Below are positions 44,570 through 53,862 of a DNA stretch of 64,000 bases, piece after piece; position 1 is the stretch's first letter, and every line of letters begins with the position of its first letter. Origin of the DNA: Clostridiaceae bacterium. Its GTDB lineage: Bacteria > Bacillota > Clostridia > Peptostreptococcales > Peptostreptococcaceae. The position numbers and the translations under genes are program-made. The DNA lies in the NCBI GenBank assembly GCA_902362365.1, contig CABIVQ010000003.1:40898-104897 (forward strand), given 5' to 3'. The notes beneath the pieces are model-generated. The model was not told the origin of the DNA. It saw only the letters and a list, made by a program, of their open reading frames with translations, and did not search any database.

Positions 44570-46609
44570 TTATACGTGTATTACATTATTTAAAATACAT
44601 ACTCTATAATTTAAAATTCTAGTTCCATCAGAAAACTTAACCCTTATAGAATCACCATCTTTTGCAACTATAGTTCCTCCTTTAAACCTTTTATGATATA
44701 TTGTATCTCCTATAGATATACTATCCATTTCTTCTTTAGTAGGAGCCTTTATATCATCTATGAAAGTAGAAACAGACACCTTTCTTCCATATTTATTTTG
44801 AGGCGAACTTATGCATAGATTATCTTCAGCTCTTGTTATTGCCACATACATAAGTCTTCTTTCTTCTTCAATCTGCTCATCTTTTTTACTATCATCATCT
44901 AAGTCATAAGATTTTTCATGAGGTATAGTTCCTTCATTTACACCTATTATATATACATTTTTAAACTCTAATCCCTTAGCACTATGCATTGTTGTAAATA
45001 TTACACCATCGCCTTGGTCTTTATTTTTATTTCCTACTACCTCTGACTTTACTCTATCTATATGATCTAAATATTCTTTTATAGTCTTGAAGTTTGTTGC
45101 AGAACTTTCTAATTCATTTAAAATCTCAATTAGACCATTGGACTTAATTTTCCTATTTGAACAATAATCTAGTATATACATATCATATTCTAAGCTTGTT
45201 CTAATATAAGAAATAGCATTTTGAGGATTTAAAGTTTTTAAATAACTTAAATCTATATCTAGGTCATTTATAGTTTTTACTTGTTTTGGATGTAGATTAC
45301 ACTTTGTTATTAAAGCGTTAATAAAGTCTTTTTCATCCTTAATACTATTAATACTATCTCTAGATATGTATCTAAATGGTTTATTTATAATCCTTACCCA
45401 ATCTTTACTTAAACTTGAATCAAGTCCTAACCTCAAATATGCGAGTATATCTTGAGCTGCCCAGTGATCATATATAGTTACTATAGAGTCCTTAACTACA
45501 AAAGGAATTCTCATATCCATAAAAACATCAACTAATGCTCTTGATTGTATATTCGTTCTATATATAACTGCAAAATCACTATATTCTACAAAATCTTTTT
45601 TTATTTCTTCTAAAATTTCTTTACCTATAAGTACTGCTTCTTCTTCGGAATCCTTTGGAGCTATATAACTAATATTTCCACCATTTCCTTGGCTACATTT
45701 AATTACCTTTTCATATCTATTAGAATTCTTTTCAATTAATCTATTTGCAACATCTATGATTTCACCCTTAGATCTATAATTTATATCTAGCATAACTTTT
45801 TTAGTTCCTGAAAAGTATTCTTCAAATTCTAATAAAAAGTCTGGTCTCGCCCCTCTAAATCCATATATACTCTGATCTTCATCTCCAACTACAAAAATAT
45901 TATTTTGAGGGTTTGAAATTAATTTTAAAACTTCAAATTGCACCTTATTTATATCTTGAAACTCATCTACTAGAATATATCTATATACACTCCTTACAGT
46001 CTCTAATGCTTTAGAATTATTTTTTAGTAAATAATAAGTTCTAAGTAACATATCATCAAAATCGATTTTTTTAATTTGATGCTTATGCTCTTCATATAAG
46101 TTGTATGCTTTTATAAATTCATCTTTACTTACTACCTCTGAATTAAAATCTCCTTTATCCATTAATTCATTTTTCACAAAAGAAATTTCATTGATAAGCT
46201 GTCCCACAACTTCATCATCTTCACCATTTTCAACATTTAAGCTTTTTAAAATCCCCTTTATAGCTAATCTTTTAGATTTTTCATCTAAAATACTATCTAG
46301 ATTATATTTTTCAAAATGCCTTAGTATTCTAAAGAAAACTGAATGAAATGTTCCATATGTAACCTTATTAATTCTAGGATCTTGGCTTAATGAAATTGCC
46401 CTATTTTTCATTTCCGTAGAAGATGCTTTTGTAAAGCTTATTGCAAGTATGCTTGTTGGCCTTGTATTATGATTTACAACCATATTTGCAATCCTATAAG
46501 TTATAACCCTTGTCTTTCCTGATCCAGGTCCTGCTAGAACCATACAAGGACCATCTATATGATTTATTGCATCTTTCTGATTTTTATTTAATCTATCTAT
46601 ATTTATCAT
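44570..46609 (-). CDS. UvrD/PcrA-like superfamily I DNA helicase
   Basis: An ATP-driven 3'-5' DNA helicase. The 679-residue protein has the SF1A motifs: Q motif LNKNQKDAI, Walker A AGPGSGKTR, IDFDDML, VDEFQDINK, GDEDQSIYGFRGA, MHSAKGLEFKNV and RLMYVAITRAED. The last 50 residues form a small beta domain (GDTIYHKRFKGGTIVAKDGD), as in PcrA tails. ATG 46609 lies 5 nt behind AAGGTGG. It is shorter than typical PcrA (about 720-750), so it may be a second, paralogous helicase rather than the housekeeping PcrA. Confidence 0.9.
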   Translation of the reverse strand: MINIDRLNKNQKDAINHIDGPCMVLAGPGSGKTRVITYRIANMVVNHNTRPTSILAISFTKASSTEMKNRAISLSQDPRINKVTYGTFHSVFFRILRHFEKYNLDSILDEKSKRLAIKGILKSLNVENGEDDEVVGQLINEISFVKNELMDKGDFNSEVVSKDEFIKAYNLYEEHKHQIKKIDFDDMLLRTYYLLKNNSKALETVRSVYRYILVDEFQDINKVQFEVLKLISNPQNNIFVVGDEDQSIYGFRGARPDFLLEFEEYFSGTKKVMLDINYRSKGEIIDVANRLIEKNSNRYEKVIKCSQGNGGNISYIAPKDSEEEAVLIGKEILEEIKKDFVEYSDFAVIYRTNIQSRALVDVFMDMRIPFVVKDSIVTIYDHWAAQDILAYLRLGLDSSLSKDWVRIINKPFRYISRDSINSIKDEKDFINALITKCNLHPKQVKTINDLDIDLSYLKTLNPQNAISYIRTSLEYDMYILDYCSNRKIKSNGLIEILNELESSATNFKTIKEYLDHIDRVKSEVVGNKNKDQGDGVIFTTMHSAKGLEFKNVYIIGVNEGTIPHEKSYDLDDDSKKDEQIEEERRLMYVAITRAEDNLCISSPQNKYGRKVSVSTFIDDIKAPTKEEMDSISIGDTIYHKRFKGGTIVAKDGDSIRVKFSDGTRILNYRVCILNNVIHV

Positions 46610-46713
46610 AGTTACCACCTTGAAGTATTATTTAATTACTTTATAATATTTATATAATATTTTATAATATTACCAAACTATTATAATATAGAATCTCAAA
46701 AAGGAGAAATTTT

Positions 46714-47628
46714 ATGGAGATTATTACACATATATCTGATGATTTTATAGGTATTCCTGACAATCACTTTGTATTTGATATAGAGACAACTGGACTTAGT
46801 GCTAAATTCTGTAAAGTTATATTAATTGGCATTGTTTATAATGAAGGCAATCAAACCATAATAAAGCAATTTTTCGCTTTAAATGAAGATGAAGAAAAAG
46901 AACTTCTACTAGCTTTTATTAATGAAATTTCTTCATTTAATAAACATATAACCTTTAATGGTTTTACATTTGATATTCCCTTTTTAAATTCTAGATTTCA
47001 AAAACATAATATATATTTTTCTTTAGATAAGGCTGATGATATTGATATCTTAAGATTAGTAAAACCATATAAAGAAAAACTATCTCTATTGGATTGTAAA
47101 CTTAAAACCATAGAAAAATACATTGGAATTAACAGAAATGACACTATATCTGGAAAAGAAAGTGTAGAGCTTTACAAAGAGTTTGCATCTACTCAAGATA
47201 AGGATTTAAAAGACAAAATACTTCTTCACAATTATGAAGATATTTATTATTTAGCCAAAATATTTAAGATAAAAGATTTATTAGCTGATAAACTAAATCC
47301 ACTATACATTGAATCTAATAATATAAGTCTTAGAATATTGCCTATGTCATATAAATTGAATAAAACTAATTTAATAATGAAATATAATATTTTTTCAGGT
47401 ACACTGAGCAATATAAATATCTATAAAGATAATTACTCTATAACTTATGGTGAAAGCTCTCTGACTATAAATATTGATATAAAAAAAGGCATAGATTCGA
47501 ATAAAAATGAAATACTATTTTATAATTTATCAACTATAATTCCTTTAAAATTCAACTCGAATTTTTTAGAAGATAATATTTTTAATCTATGTAACTTCTT
47601 AATGAAGAAAGAGTTAAGTTCATTATAA
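46714..47628 (+). CDS. YprB-like 3'-5' exonuclease (RNase H-like fold)
   Basis: A predicted metal-dependent nuclease of the DEDD group. The 304-residue protein has Asp22 and Glu24 in FDIETTGLS, an Asp in NGFTFDIPFL, and HNYEDIYYLAKIF near 170, which supply the four acidic residues. The C-terminal 120 residues resemble no domain I know and are rich in Asn and Ile. It corresponds to the nuclease half of Bacillus YprB. AAAAGGAG precedes the ATG; it is divergent from the helicase gene, suggesting a shared DNA-maintenance context. Confidence 0.8.
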   Translation: MEIITHISDDFIGIPDNHFVFDIETTGLSAKFCKVILIGIVYNEGNQTIIKQFFALNEDEEKELLLAFINEISSFNKHITFNGFTFDIPFLNSRFQKHNIYFSLDKADDIDILRLVKPYKEKLSLLDCKLKTIEKYIGINRNDTISGKESVELYKEFASTQDKDLKDKILLHNYEDIYYLAKIFKIKDLLADKLNPLYIESNNISLRILPMSYKLNKTNLIMKYNIFSGTLSNINIYKDNYSITYGESSLTINIDIKKGIDSNKNEILFYNLSTIIPLKFNSNFLEDNIFNLCNFLMKKELSSL

Positions 47629-47785
47629 TGACATTAGAATAAACAAAAAAGAAAAATGGGTTGTCTTAAGAATTTAAAATATCTTATTACAACCCTTATA
47701 ATTTGATTTAATTCTTACTTTTGGGGAAAGTAGAATATTGAATAAATATTAAGCTAAAATTTGATGTCGACTATTGATCATAGAA

Positions 47786-47818
47786 CAAAAAAGCCAGGCG
47801 ACAAAAGTCTCCTGACTT
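47786..47818 (-). terminator. terminator after the ClC gene
   Basis: On the minus strand AGTCAGGAGAC pairs with GTCGCCTGGCT (one G-U and one mismatch) and is followed by six T. Confidence 0.8.
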
Positions 47819-47936
47819 ATATATAGATATTTTCAAATATCTTTATTTCTATTTCAATATGTAATCTTAACTTAATTGTAGTTTTACTTACTTGGTTTGT
47901 CAACAAATTTACCAATAAAATATTTTTAAGTTTGTA

Positions 47937-49502
47937 TTAGCTACTTGTTGAAATTATTTCAATACTATCTAATACATTCGAATAAATCTTTTCATCTGTC
48001 ATTATTGTCAAATAATCTCCTCCAATTATTTCTATATCACCTCTAGGTATTATCTCCTTATTGCCTCTTAAAATTGAAACTACTAAACAATTCTCTGGCC
48101 ATGATATATCTTTTATATATTTGCCATCAATTTCACTATCCATGTGTACCGCTACTTCTAATAATAGTTTTTTACTTTCATTTACTTCACATCTATAAGA
48201 AGTTTTTTCTAAAAGTCTATCTAATAAGCTCTCATAAATAGGTTCAGAATTCAAAATATCTGATGTTAATTGTGAAACTACCACCACTACAGCTAATGAT
48301 AATAAATGATCTAAAGAACCTGTCATTTCAGATATTAATATTAGAGAAGTTATTGGTGCTTTAACTATAGATGCAAAATGACCTGCCATAGCCAGTATAA
48401 TAAAGTTTATAATATATACTTCACTTATTCCTAAGTAGCTCGTTAATATAAGTCCTGTTAAATTACCAACTAATGCTCCTAATACAAGTAATGGAAAGAA
48501 TATCCCCCCTGGTATACCAGATCCAAAGCAAATAAATGTAAATAAAAATTTGACAACTATAAATGTTAATAGCACTGTAATTGTAAAATTTTGCTCTTTC
48601 AAAGCCATTATAAGGTCATGTCCTCCACCCAATAAAATCGGATATACTAATCCTACTATACCTGTAATCACAAAAGGAATTATACATTTTATTTCAGTGC
48701 TAAATTTCGATTTTTTAAATATTTCTTGAGTTTTTAATATTCCAGCATTAAAAATAACACCACTTACTCCTATTATTAAACCTATAATAATAAGAGACCA
48801 ATAATACTTTAATGGTAATTCCTGAATTTTTTCAAAATATAAAGAAGGTGTTGTTCCAAAGAATTGTTTCGATACAAAATCTGAGCTAAGAGACGCTATC
48901 ATTGCTGATAATAAAACTAATGGTGAAAAATTTCTATGTGCTTCTTCTAATGCAAACATAACGCCCGATATAGGTGCATTAAAAGCTGCAGATAATCCTG
49001 CACTAGCGCCACTTGTTATTAAGTACTTTTCTTCATTATCTAAATTTTTTAATTTTTTTGATATCCCTTCACCTACACATGCTCCCATTTGAACAGAAGG
49101 ACCTTCTCTACCTACTGATAATCCTGCACATAGACAAATTAGCCCTCCTACAAACTTATAAAATAATACCCTTAACCAATTCATTTTTAATTTTCTAGTT
49201 AATATCCCCTCTACCTGAGGTATACCACTACCACTTATCATCGGCTCTTTTTTTACACACTTACCAACTAAATAACCTGTAACTATAAGTATGGTAAAAA
49301 TCAATGGTATTAAAGCAAAATTAGTACTACCTTTTTCATAAAATTTTAGAAATAGAGGTGATATCTTTGATAAAATTAATCTATGAATCACAATAATTAA
49401 TCCTACCATTCCCCCTACTATCAAAGAATCGCCTACCAAACGATATTTTAGATTTTGGACTCTTTCTAACATGTTAAATACTCTATTCTTACTACTTATC
49501 AT
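47937..49502 (-). CDS. ClC-family chloride transporter with TrkA-C domain
   Basis: A membrane protein that exchanges chloride for protons. The 521-residue protein has the ClC signatures GSGIPQVEG, GREGPSVQMGA (gating Glu133) and GSGIPGGIFFPLLVLGA. The conserved gating Glu favours an antiporter over a channel. After about residue 435 the protein continues into a TrkA-C (RCK_C) regulatory domain (GKYIKDISWPENCLVVSILR). It is a single gene; AGGGGATG precedes the ATG. Confidence 0.92.
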   Translation of the reverse strand: MISSKNRVFNMLERVQNLKYRLVGDSLIVGGMVGLIIVIHRLILSKISPLFLKFYEKGSTNFALIPLIFTILIVTGYLVGKCVKKEPMISGSGIPQVEGILTRKLKMNWLRVLFYKFVGGLICLCAGLSVGREGPSVQMGACVGEGISKKLKNLDNEEKYLITSGASAGLSAAFNAPISGVMFALEEAHRNFSPLVLLSAMIASLSSDFVSKQFFGTTPSLYFEKIQELPLKYYWSLIIIGLIIGVSGVIFNAGILKTQEIFKKSKFSTEIKCIIPFVITGIVGLVYPILLGGGHDLIMALKEQNFTITVLLTFIVVKFLFTFICFGSGIPGGIFFPLLVLGALVGNLTGLILTSYLGISEVYIINFIILAMAGHFASIVKAPITSLILISEMTGSLDHLLSLAVVVVVSQLTSDILNSEPIYESLLDRLLEKTSYRCEVNESKKLLLEVAVHMDSEIDGKYIKDISWPENCLVVSILRGNKEIIPRGDIEIIGGDYLTIMTDEKIYSNVLDSIEIISTSS

Positions 49503-49553
49503 TTTTTCATCCCCTCAAAATAATTTTATACAATATAAATCGCATTGACAATT

Positions 49554-50372
49554 TTATTTGAGTAATATTTCAATCTTTGCTAGAGACTTTGCTACACCAT
49601 CCTTACTTACCCTCGTCATCTCATGAGTTTCATAGAAGTTCCCAAGTACATCTATATTATTTTTTCTTATATAGTCTTTAACTTCACTATAATACTTTTT
49701 AATGTCATAGAAATTATCATCATAATAAAAAGTTATATACTTACCCTCTGGCAAAGTTACTATTGTATCATCATCGCCTAGTACACCTTCATCCAGCTCT
49801 ATCATAGTTTTTGTGTGAACTACTTCATTATTTTCTATTAAATCTTTATAGGATGTTTCAAATGCAATCTTAGAGTTAAAGCTATTATATTCTTTTTCTA
49901 TATCTATTAATGATTTTCTCAATTGCATTTCAAACTCTTCTGTATATCTACTTGTATAGTTATATTTTCTTAACTTCCTTTGTTCATAAAATTTTATAAA
50001 AGGCTTATTAATCCCAATTTCCAATGCTTCTTCTATACTATTTTCAAGATTCTCAATACCATTCTTTATACTATTAAGCTCGACTATCTTTTTATCTATA
50101 ATTTCTTTTTGATTTTTTATTATATTTAAAACAGAATCTAATGACGTATAATCATTTATGATCTCTTTTATCTCATCTAAAGAAAGCCCTATTGCCTTAC
50201 ATTGTTTAATTAAATAAATTGTTATAAAACTCTTAGTTGAATAATATCGATATCCTGTTTTTTCATTTATATATTCCGGTTTAAGTATACCAAATCTATC
50301 GTAATGTCTAAGTGTCTCTATTGAAATATTATGTAATTTTGACATTTCTCCAATTGTAAAATATTTCTTCAT
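49554..50372 (-). CDS. MerR-family regulator with GyrI-like effector domain (BmrR type)
   Basis: A transcription activator of drug-efflux genes. The 272-residue protein has an N-terminal MerR helix-turn-helix (YFTIGEMSKLHNISIETLRHYD, KTGYRYY), a coiled-coil to about 120 and a C-terminal GyrI-like ligand domain of about 150 residues, as in BmrR. It lies 85 nt downstream of the MATE gene, after a terminator, with its own ribosome site (AGAGAGG). The MATE promoter has the 19-bp spacer and dyad that MerR proteins act on, so it is probably the target. Confidence 0.88.
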   Translation of the reverse strand: MKKYFTIGEMSKLHNISIETLRHYDRFGILKPEYINEKTGYRYYSTKSFITIYLIKQCKAIGLSLDEIKEIINDYTSLDSVLNIIKNQKEIIDKKIVELNSIKNGIENLENSIEEALEIGINKPFIKFYEQRKLRKYNYTSRYTEEFEMQLRKSLIDIEKEYNSFNSKIAFETSYKDLIENNEVVHTKTMIELDEGVLGDDDTIVTLPEGKYITFYYDDNFYDIKKYYSEVKDYIRKNNIDVLGNFYETHEMTRVSKDGVAKSLAKIEILLK

Positions 50373-50413
50373 AATATAAAACCTCTCTTTTAAATATTAT
50401 AAGATTATATTAA

Positions 50414-50453
50414 TTTTAAAAGGGGTATGAAACTCTTAGCTTCACTACCCCTC
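50414..50453 (-). terminator. terminator after the MATE gene
   Basis: On the minus strand AGGGGTAGTGAA pairs with TTTCATACCCCT across an 8-nt loop and ends in TTTT. It lies directly after the MATE stop. Confidence 0.8.
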
Positions 50454-50457
50454 ACTT

Positions 50458-51792
50458 TTATGCTGCCCTTAATTCTTCTTTTCCATTAGAACTTTTTATA
50501 GATTTTAATGTATTTGATTTTATATTAGTAATTAAATTTATTGCGGTAAATGTTATAGTTTCTGCAAATAATGTTCCTCCCCATACACCGTTTACTCCAA
50601 ATATATTCGATAGTAATATAAGACCTATTGGTAGGAATATTATTGATCTAAATAAACAAATTAGATTTGAATACTTAGGCATTTCTATTGCTTGATAATA
50701 AGTTATTGTATTTAAGTTTAATCCTACAAAGAAATAACTTATGCTAGCAAATCTTAAACCTGTATATGCCAATTCTAGTATTTCCTTATCTGATGTAAAT
50801 ATTTGAATTAAATTTCTTCCAAATATATAACATATTGAAACTGCTATACAAGTAAATAATGTTGATGATACACAAGTTATTTTATAAAAACTTAGCATTT
50901 TTTTATCATCTCTTTTTCCATAATTATAACTTATTAGAGGCTGAGCTCCTAGAGTCAATCCGAATAATACCATATATATATTCGTACCAATATAATTTAT
51001 TATACTGTATGCTGAAACTCCTATTTCACCTATATTTTTAGTTATTATTACATTATGAAGTAAAACAATTACTGAAAAACTAGCTTGAGCAAAAAATGAC
51101 GGGAATCCTATTTTTAAGAATTCTTTTATACTTTCTATTTGCAGCTTCACTTTTCCAAAACTTAAATAACCTTTCTTCTTTATAAAGTGAGGTAATAATA
51201 TACTTACTGTTACTATTTGACCAAGACCTGTTGCTATTGCTGCTCCTTTTATTCCAAATCCAAACTTAAATATAAACACATAATCTAGTATTATATTAGT
51301 TATAGCTCCTGATATTATTGAAACCATAGCTAATTTAGGCTTTTGATCATTTCTTACAAAACTATTCAGAACTATACCTATTAAGTTAGGTATAGAGAAC
51401 AACGCATAAAATCTAAGGTAATCTACAGCTAGCCCTTGTAAATTCTTTGTTGCTCCTAATAATTTTACTATTTGATTTGTAAAAATAACACATATAATAC
51501 TTATAACTATACTTAGTATCAAAAGAAATTTACATACTTGTCTAAATATATTTACAGCCTTATCTATTTCTTTTGCTCCAATATTTTTTGATACTAGTGC
51601 TCCACCTCCTACTGCCATCATATTAGCCATTCCTACTAATATTACTGTAAAAGGTAAAACTATATTAACTGCAGCTAGCGCTGCATCTCCAACACCTTGA
51701 CCTACAAATATTCCATCTATAATTGTATATAATGCCGATATAAACATAGAAAATGCCGATGGAATAGCATATTTTAAAAATTCATTTATCAT
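50458..51792 (-). CDS. MATE-family multidrug efflux transporter
   Basis: A Na+- or H+-coupled exporter of drugs or metabolites. The 444-residue protein has about 12 membrane segments in two halves and MATE features: YTIIDGIFVGQGVGDAALAAV in the first half, AMVSIISGAITNIILDYVFIFKFGFGIKGAAIATGLGQ in short stretches mid-protein, and GLTLGAQPLISYNYG in the second half. AGGAGAGGAG precedes the ATG. Its promoter carries a MerR-type operator. Substrate is unknown. Confidence 0.9.
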   Translation of the reverse strand: MINEFLKYAIPSAFSMFISALYTIIDGIFVGQGVGDAALAAVNIVLPFTVILVGMANMMAVGGGALVSKNIGAKEIDKAVNIFRQVCKFLLILSIVISIICVIFTNQIVKLLGATKNLQGLAVDYLRFYALFSIPNLIGIVLNSFVRNDQKPKLAMVSIISGAITNIILDYVFIFKFGFGIKGAAIATGLGQIVTVSILLPHFIKKKGYLSFGKVKLQIESIKEFLKIGFPSFFAQASFSVIVLLHNVIITKNIGEIGVSAYSIINYIGTNIYMVLFGLTLGAQPLISYNYGKRDDKKMLSFYKITCVSSTLFTCIAVSICYIFGRNLIQIFTSDKEILELAYTGLRFASISYFFVGLNLNTITYYQAIEMPKYSNLICLFRSIIFLPIGLILLSNIFGVNGVWGGTLFAETITFTAINLITNIKSNTLKSIKSSNGKEELRAA

Positions 51793-51824
51793 AACTATCT
51801 CCTCTCCTATTTTTTCTATTACAC

Positions 51825-51855
51825 ATTATAAAGTCTTGTGTTACACAAGAGTCAA
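51825..51855 (-). promoter_or_regulatory. MerR-type promoter of the MATE gene
   Basis: On the minus strand TTGACT and TATAAT are separated by 19 nt, longer than the usual 17. The spacer holds the perfect inverted repeat CTTGTGT-A-ACACAAG (51835-51849). This layout is diagnostic of promoters activated by MerR-family proteins, which twist the DNA to realign the boxes. Confidence 0.8.
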
Positions 51856-51866
51856 TAGATATTTAT

Positions 51867-51899
51867 AAAAAAAAGACTATCGAAATCGATAATCTTTAC
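51867..51899 (-). terminator. terminator after tRNA-Ser
   Basis: On the minus strand AAGATTATCG pairs with CGATAGTCTT around a 4-nt loop, followed by eight T. It starts directly after the encoded CCA. Confidence 0.88.
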
Positions 51900-51991
51900 T
51901 GGCGGAGAAGGAGGGATTCGAACCCTCGCACCGGTTTACCCAGCCTAATCCCTTAGCAGGGGATCCTCTTGAGCCACTTGAGTACTTCTCC
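51900..51991 (-). tRNA. tRNA-Ser (anticodon GCT)
   Basis: On the minus strand the sequence folds as a class II tRNA: acceptor GGAGAAG with CTTCTCC, an anticodon arm ATCCC-CTGCTAA-GGGAT (anticodon GCT), a long variable arm and a T arm GAGGG-TTCGAAT-CCCTC. The CCA end is encoded (51900-51902). The anticodon reads AGC and AGT serine codons. Confidence 0.96.
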
Positions 51992-52070
51992 TTAATATAT
52001 TAATATTATATATTATAATTTAAATCAAGTCAATATTAAATTTACAATTTAATTCCAAGTTCTATAATTA

Positions 52071-52859
52071 TTATTTATACTCATCTATATCATAATTTGT
52101 CATATTCTTTACGCTATGTGCATCTGATCCAAATACTACTGGAATTTTATATTTTTTTACTAACTCTAATAAATGTCCACTTATATACGGTTCTTTGCAA
52201 TATTCTTTTAACAATCCCGATACATTATAATCTAGTTCATATCCTTTTTCTTTTATAAGCATTAACAGTTCTTCTAGTACAATATTATTATCATAGTTAT
52301 ATGGAAAAACTCTATTGAACTTTCTAACTAAATTCAGATGACCTATTCTCTTAGGCTTATATTCCCCTAAATCTGTTCTTACAGCTTTTTTAAGTGTTTT
52401 ATAATACTTGTAATATACATCACTTACTCCACCCATCAAGTTAGATATATTTTCAAACTCTTCTTTACTATAATCTATAACATAATATTCTCCATTAAAA
52501 TTTAATATATGAACAGATAATATAGAATCGTCAAAATACATTCCATACTTATCTAAAAGCCTCCTTGTTTCCTCTTCATATCCTTCCAAGTAATCTACTT
52601 CTACGCCTAAATTTATTTTTATTTTATCATTATATTTATATTTAAGATTTCTCACTTCTTCCATATATTTATGTAGTTGATTTACACTCATGGCACTATC
52701 ATTCTCTGGAGATGGGTCTTTAAAGTTTTCTGGTAATGGTAAATGTTCTGTAAAAGTTATTTCATCTAAACCTATTTCTATAGCCCTCTTTACATAGTCT
52801 TCTAAAGCATCCTTACTGCCATGTGGACAATAAGGTGAGTGTATATGACCGTCTTTCAT
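52071..52859 (-). CDS. histidinol-phosphatase, PHP family (HisJ/HisK)
   Basis: A metal-dependent phosphatase of the histidine pathway type. The 262-residue protein opens with the PHP metal motif DGHIHSPYCPHG (His5, His7) and has EHLPLP near residue 40, LGVEVDY, a conserved SVHILN and the C-terminal FGSDAHSV. All PHP ligands appear present. No other his genes are in the window, so another phosphoester substrate is possible. GAGGGGG precedes the ATG. It is a single gene between the tRNA and the ABC operon. Confidence 0.85.
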   Translation of the reverse strand: MKDGHIHSPYCPHGSKDALEDYVKRAIEIGLDEITFTEHLPLPENFKDPSPENDSAMSVNQLHKYMEEVRNLKYKYNDKIKINLGVEVDYLEGYEEETRRLLDKYGMYFDDSILSVHILNFNGEYYVIDYSKEEFENISNLMGGVSDVYYKYYKTLKKAVRTDLGEYKPKRIGHLNLVRKFNRVFPYNYDNNIVLEELLMLIKEKGYELDYNVSGLLKEYCKEPYISGHLLELVKKYKIPVVFGSDAHSVKNMTNYDIDEYK

Positions 52860-53013
52860 AAAATATCCCCCCTCTATAAAATTCCTTATCTAAAGTATAC
52901 TATATGACTACCTATCGTGTCCTTATACTAAAAAATAATAGAACTTATCAAAATAATATTGAGAATATCCTAATAACTAGGTTGATTTCAATAATTTTGT
53001 AAGTTCTATCCTT

Positions 53014-53862
53014 TTAAGCATGTATATGATGACTGTGTACTCCATTAAATCCATCTTCATGAATATGATCTACACCTATACCATTAACATGCTCGTGGGT
53101 ATGCATAAATGATACCTGTAATTTGTTATTTACTGGGTTAACTCCTACATATGCATTTACTCCAAATACATTTTTAAGCATTTCTGATGTTATAACCTCT
53201 TCAACAGTTCCAAAGTTTATTATTTTTCCTGCTTTCATAACTATCAAATAATCACAGTACATAGATGCTATATTCATATCATGTATAGCTGATAATGTAG
53301 TTATATTAAGACTTCTAACTAAATCCATAAGTTGTATTTGATAACCTATATCTAAATGATTAGTAGGTTCATCTAATATTAAAAAATCTGTATTTTGAAC
53401 TAAGGCTCTAGCTATTAATGTTCTCTGCTTTTCTCCCCCCGATAAGTTTGAAAAGCTTCTATCACTATAACCATCTAATCCTACTTTTTTTAACATATCT
53501 CTAACCATCTGCAAATCTTTTTTAGAATAATCTTCAAACATACTCTTATATGGATATCGTCCCATTTTAACTATTTGTTCTACAGTAAAATCAAATTGCG
53601 AATTACTTTCCTGTGCTAAAACTGCTATTTCTTTTGCACAATCTTTATCCTTCATCTTTGATAATTCTTTGTTATCTAAAAGTATATTTCCGCTTGATGG
53701 CTTATACAGTCTGTATATATTTTTAAGTAATGTAGACTTACCCGAACCATTAGGTCCTATAATACCTATAAACGCCCCCTTTGGGACATCAAAAGAAATA
53801 TCATTTAATATCTCTTTTTTATCTATGCTAAATTTTAAGTTTTTAACTTGTACCTTAAGCAT
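53014..53862 (-). CDS. metal/siderophore/cobalamin ABC transporter ATPase with His-rich tail
   Basis: The ATPase of a FecCD/BtuCD-type importer. The 282-residue protein has Walker A GPNGSGKST, signature LSGGEKQRTLIARAL and Walker B LILDEPTNHLDIG. After the usual end (about 250) it has a tail rich in His: HTHEHVNGIGVDHIHEDGFN followed by GVHSHHIHA. Such tails bind Zn, Ni or Co and are not typical of siderophore ATPases, which hints at a metal substrate or metal sensing. Its start overlaps the permease stop by one base (TAATG). Confidence 0.9.
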   Translation of the reverse strand: MLKVQVKNLKFSIDKKEILNDISFDVPKGAFIGIIGPNGSGKSTLLKNIYRLYKPSSGNILLDNKELSKMKDKDCAKEIAVLAQESNSQFDFTVEQIVKMGRYPYKSMFEDYSKKDLQMVRDMLKKVGLDGYSDRSFSNLSGGEKQRTLIARALVQNTDFLILDEPTNHLDIGYQIQLMDLVRSLNITTLSAIHDMNIASMYCDYLIVMKAGKIINFGTVEEVITSEMLKNVFGVNAYVGVNPVNNKLQVSFMHTHEHVNGIGVDHIHEDGFNGVHSHHIHA

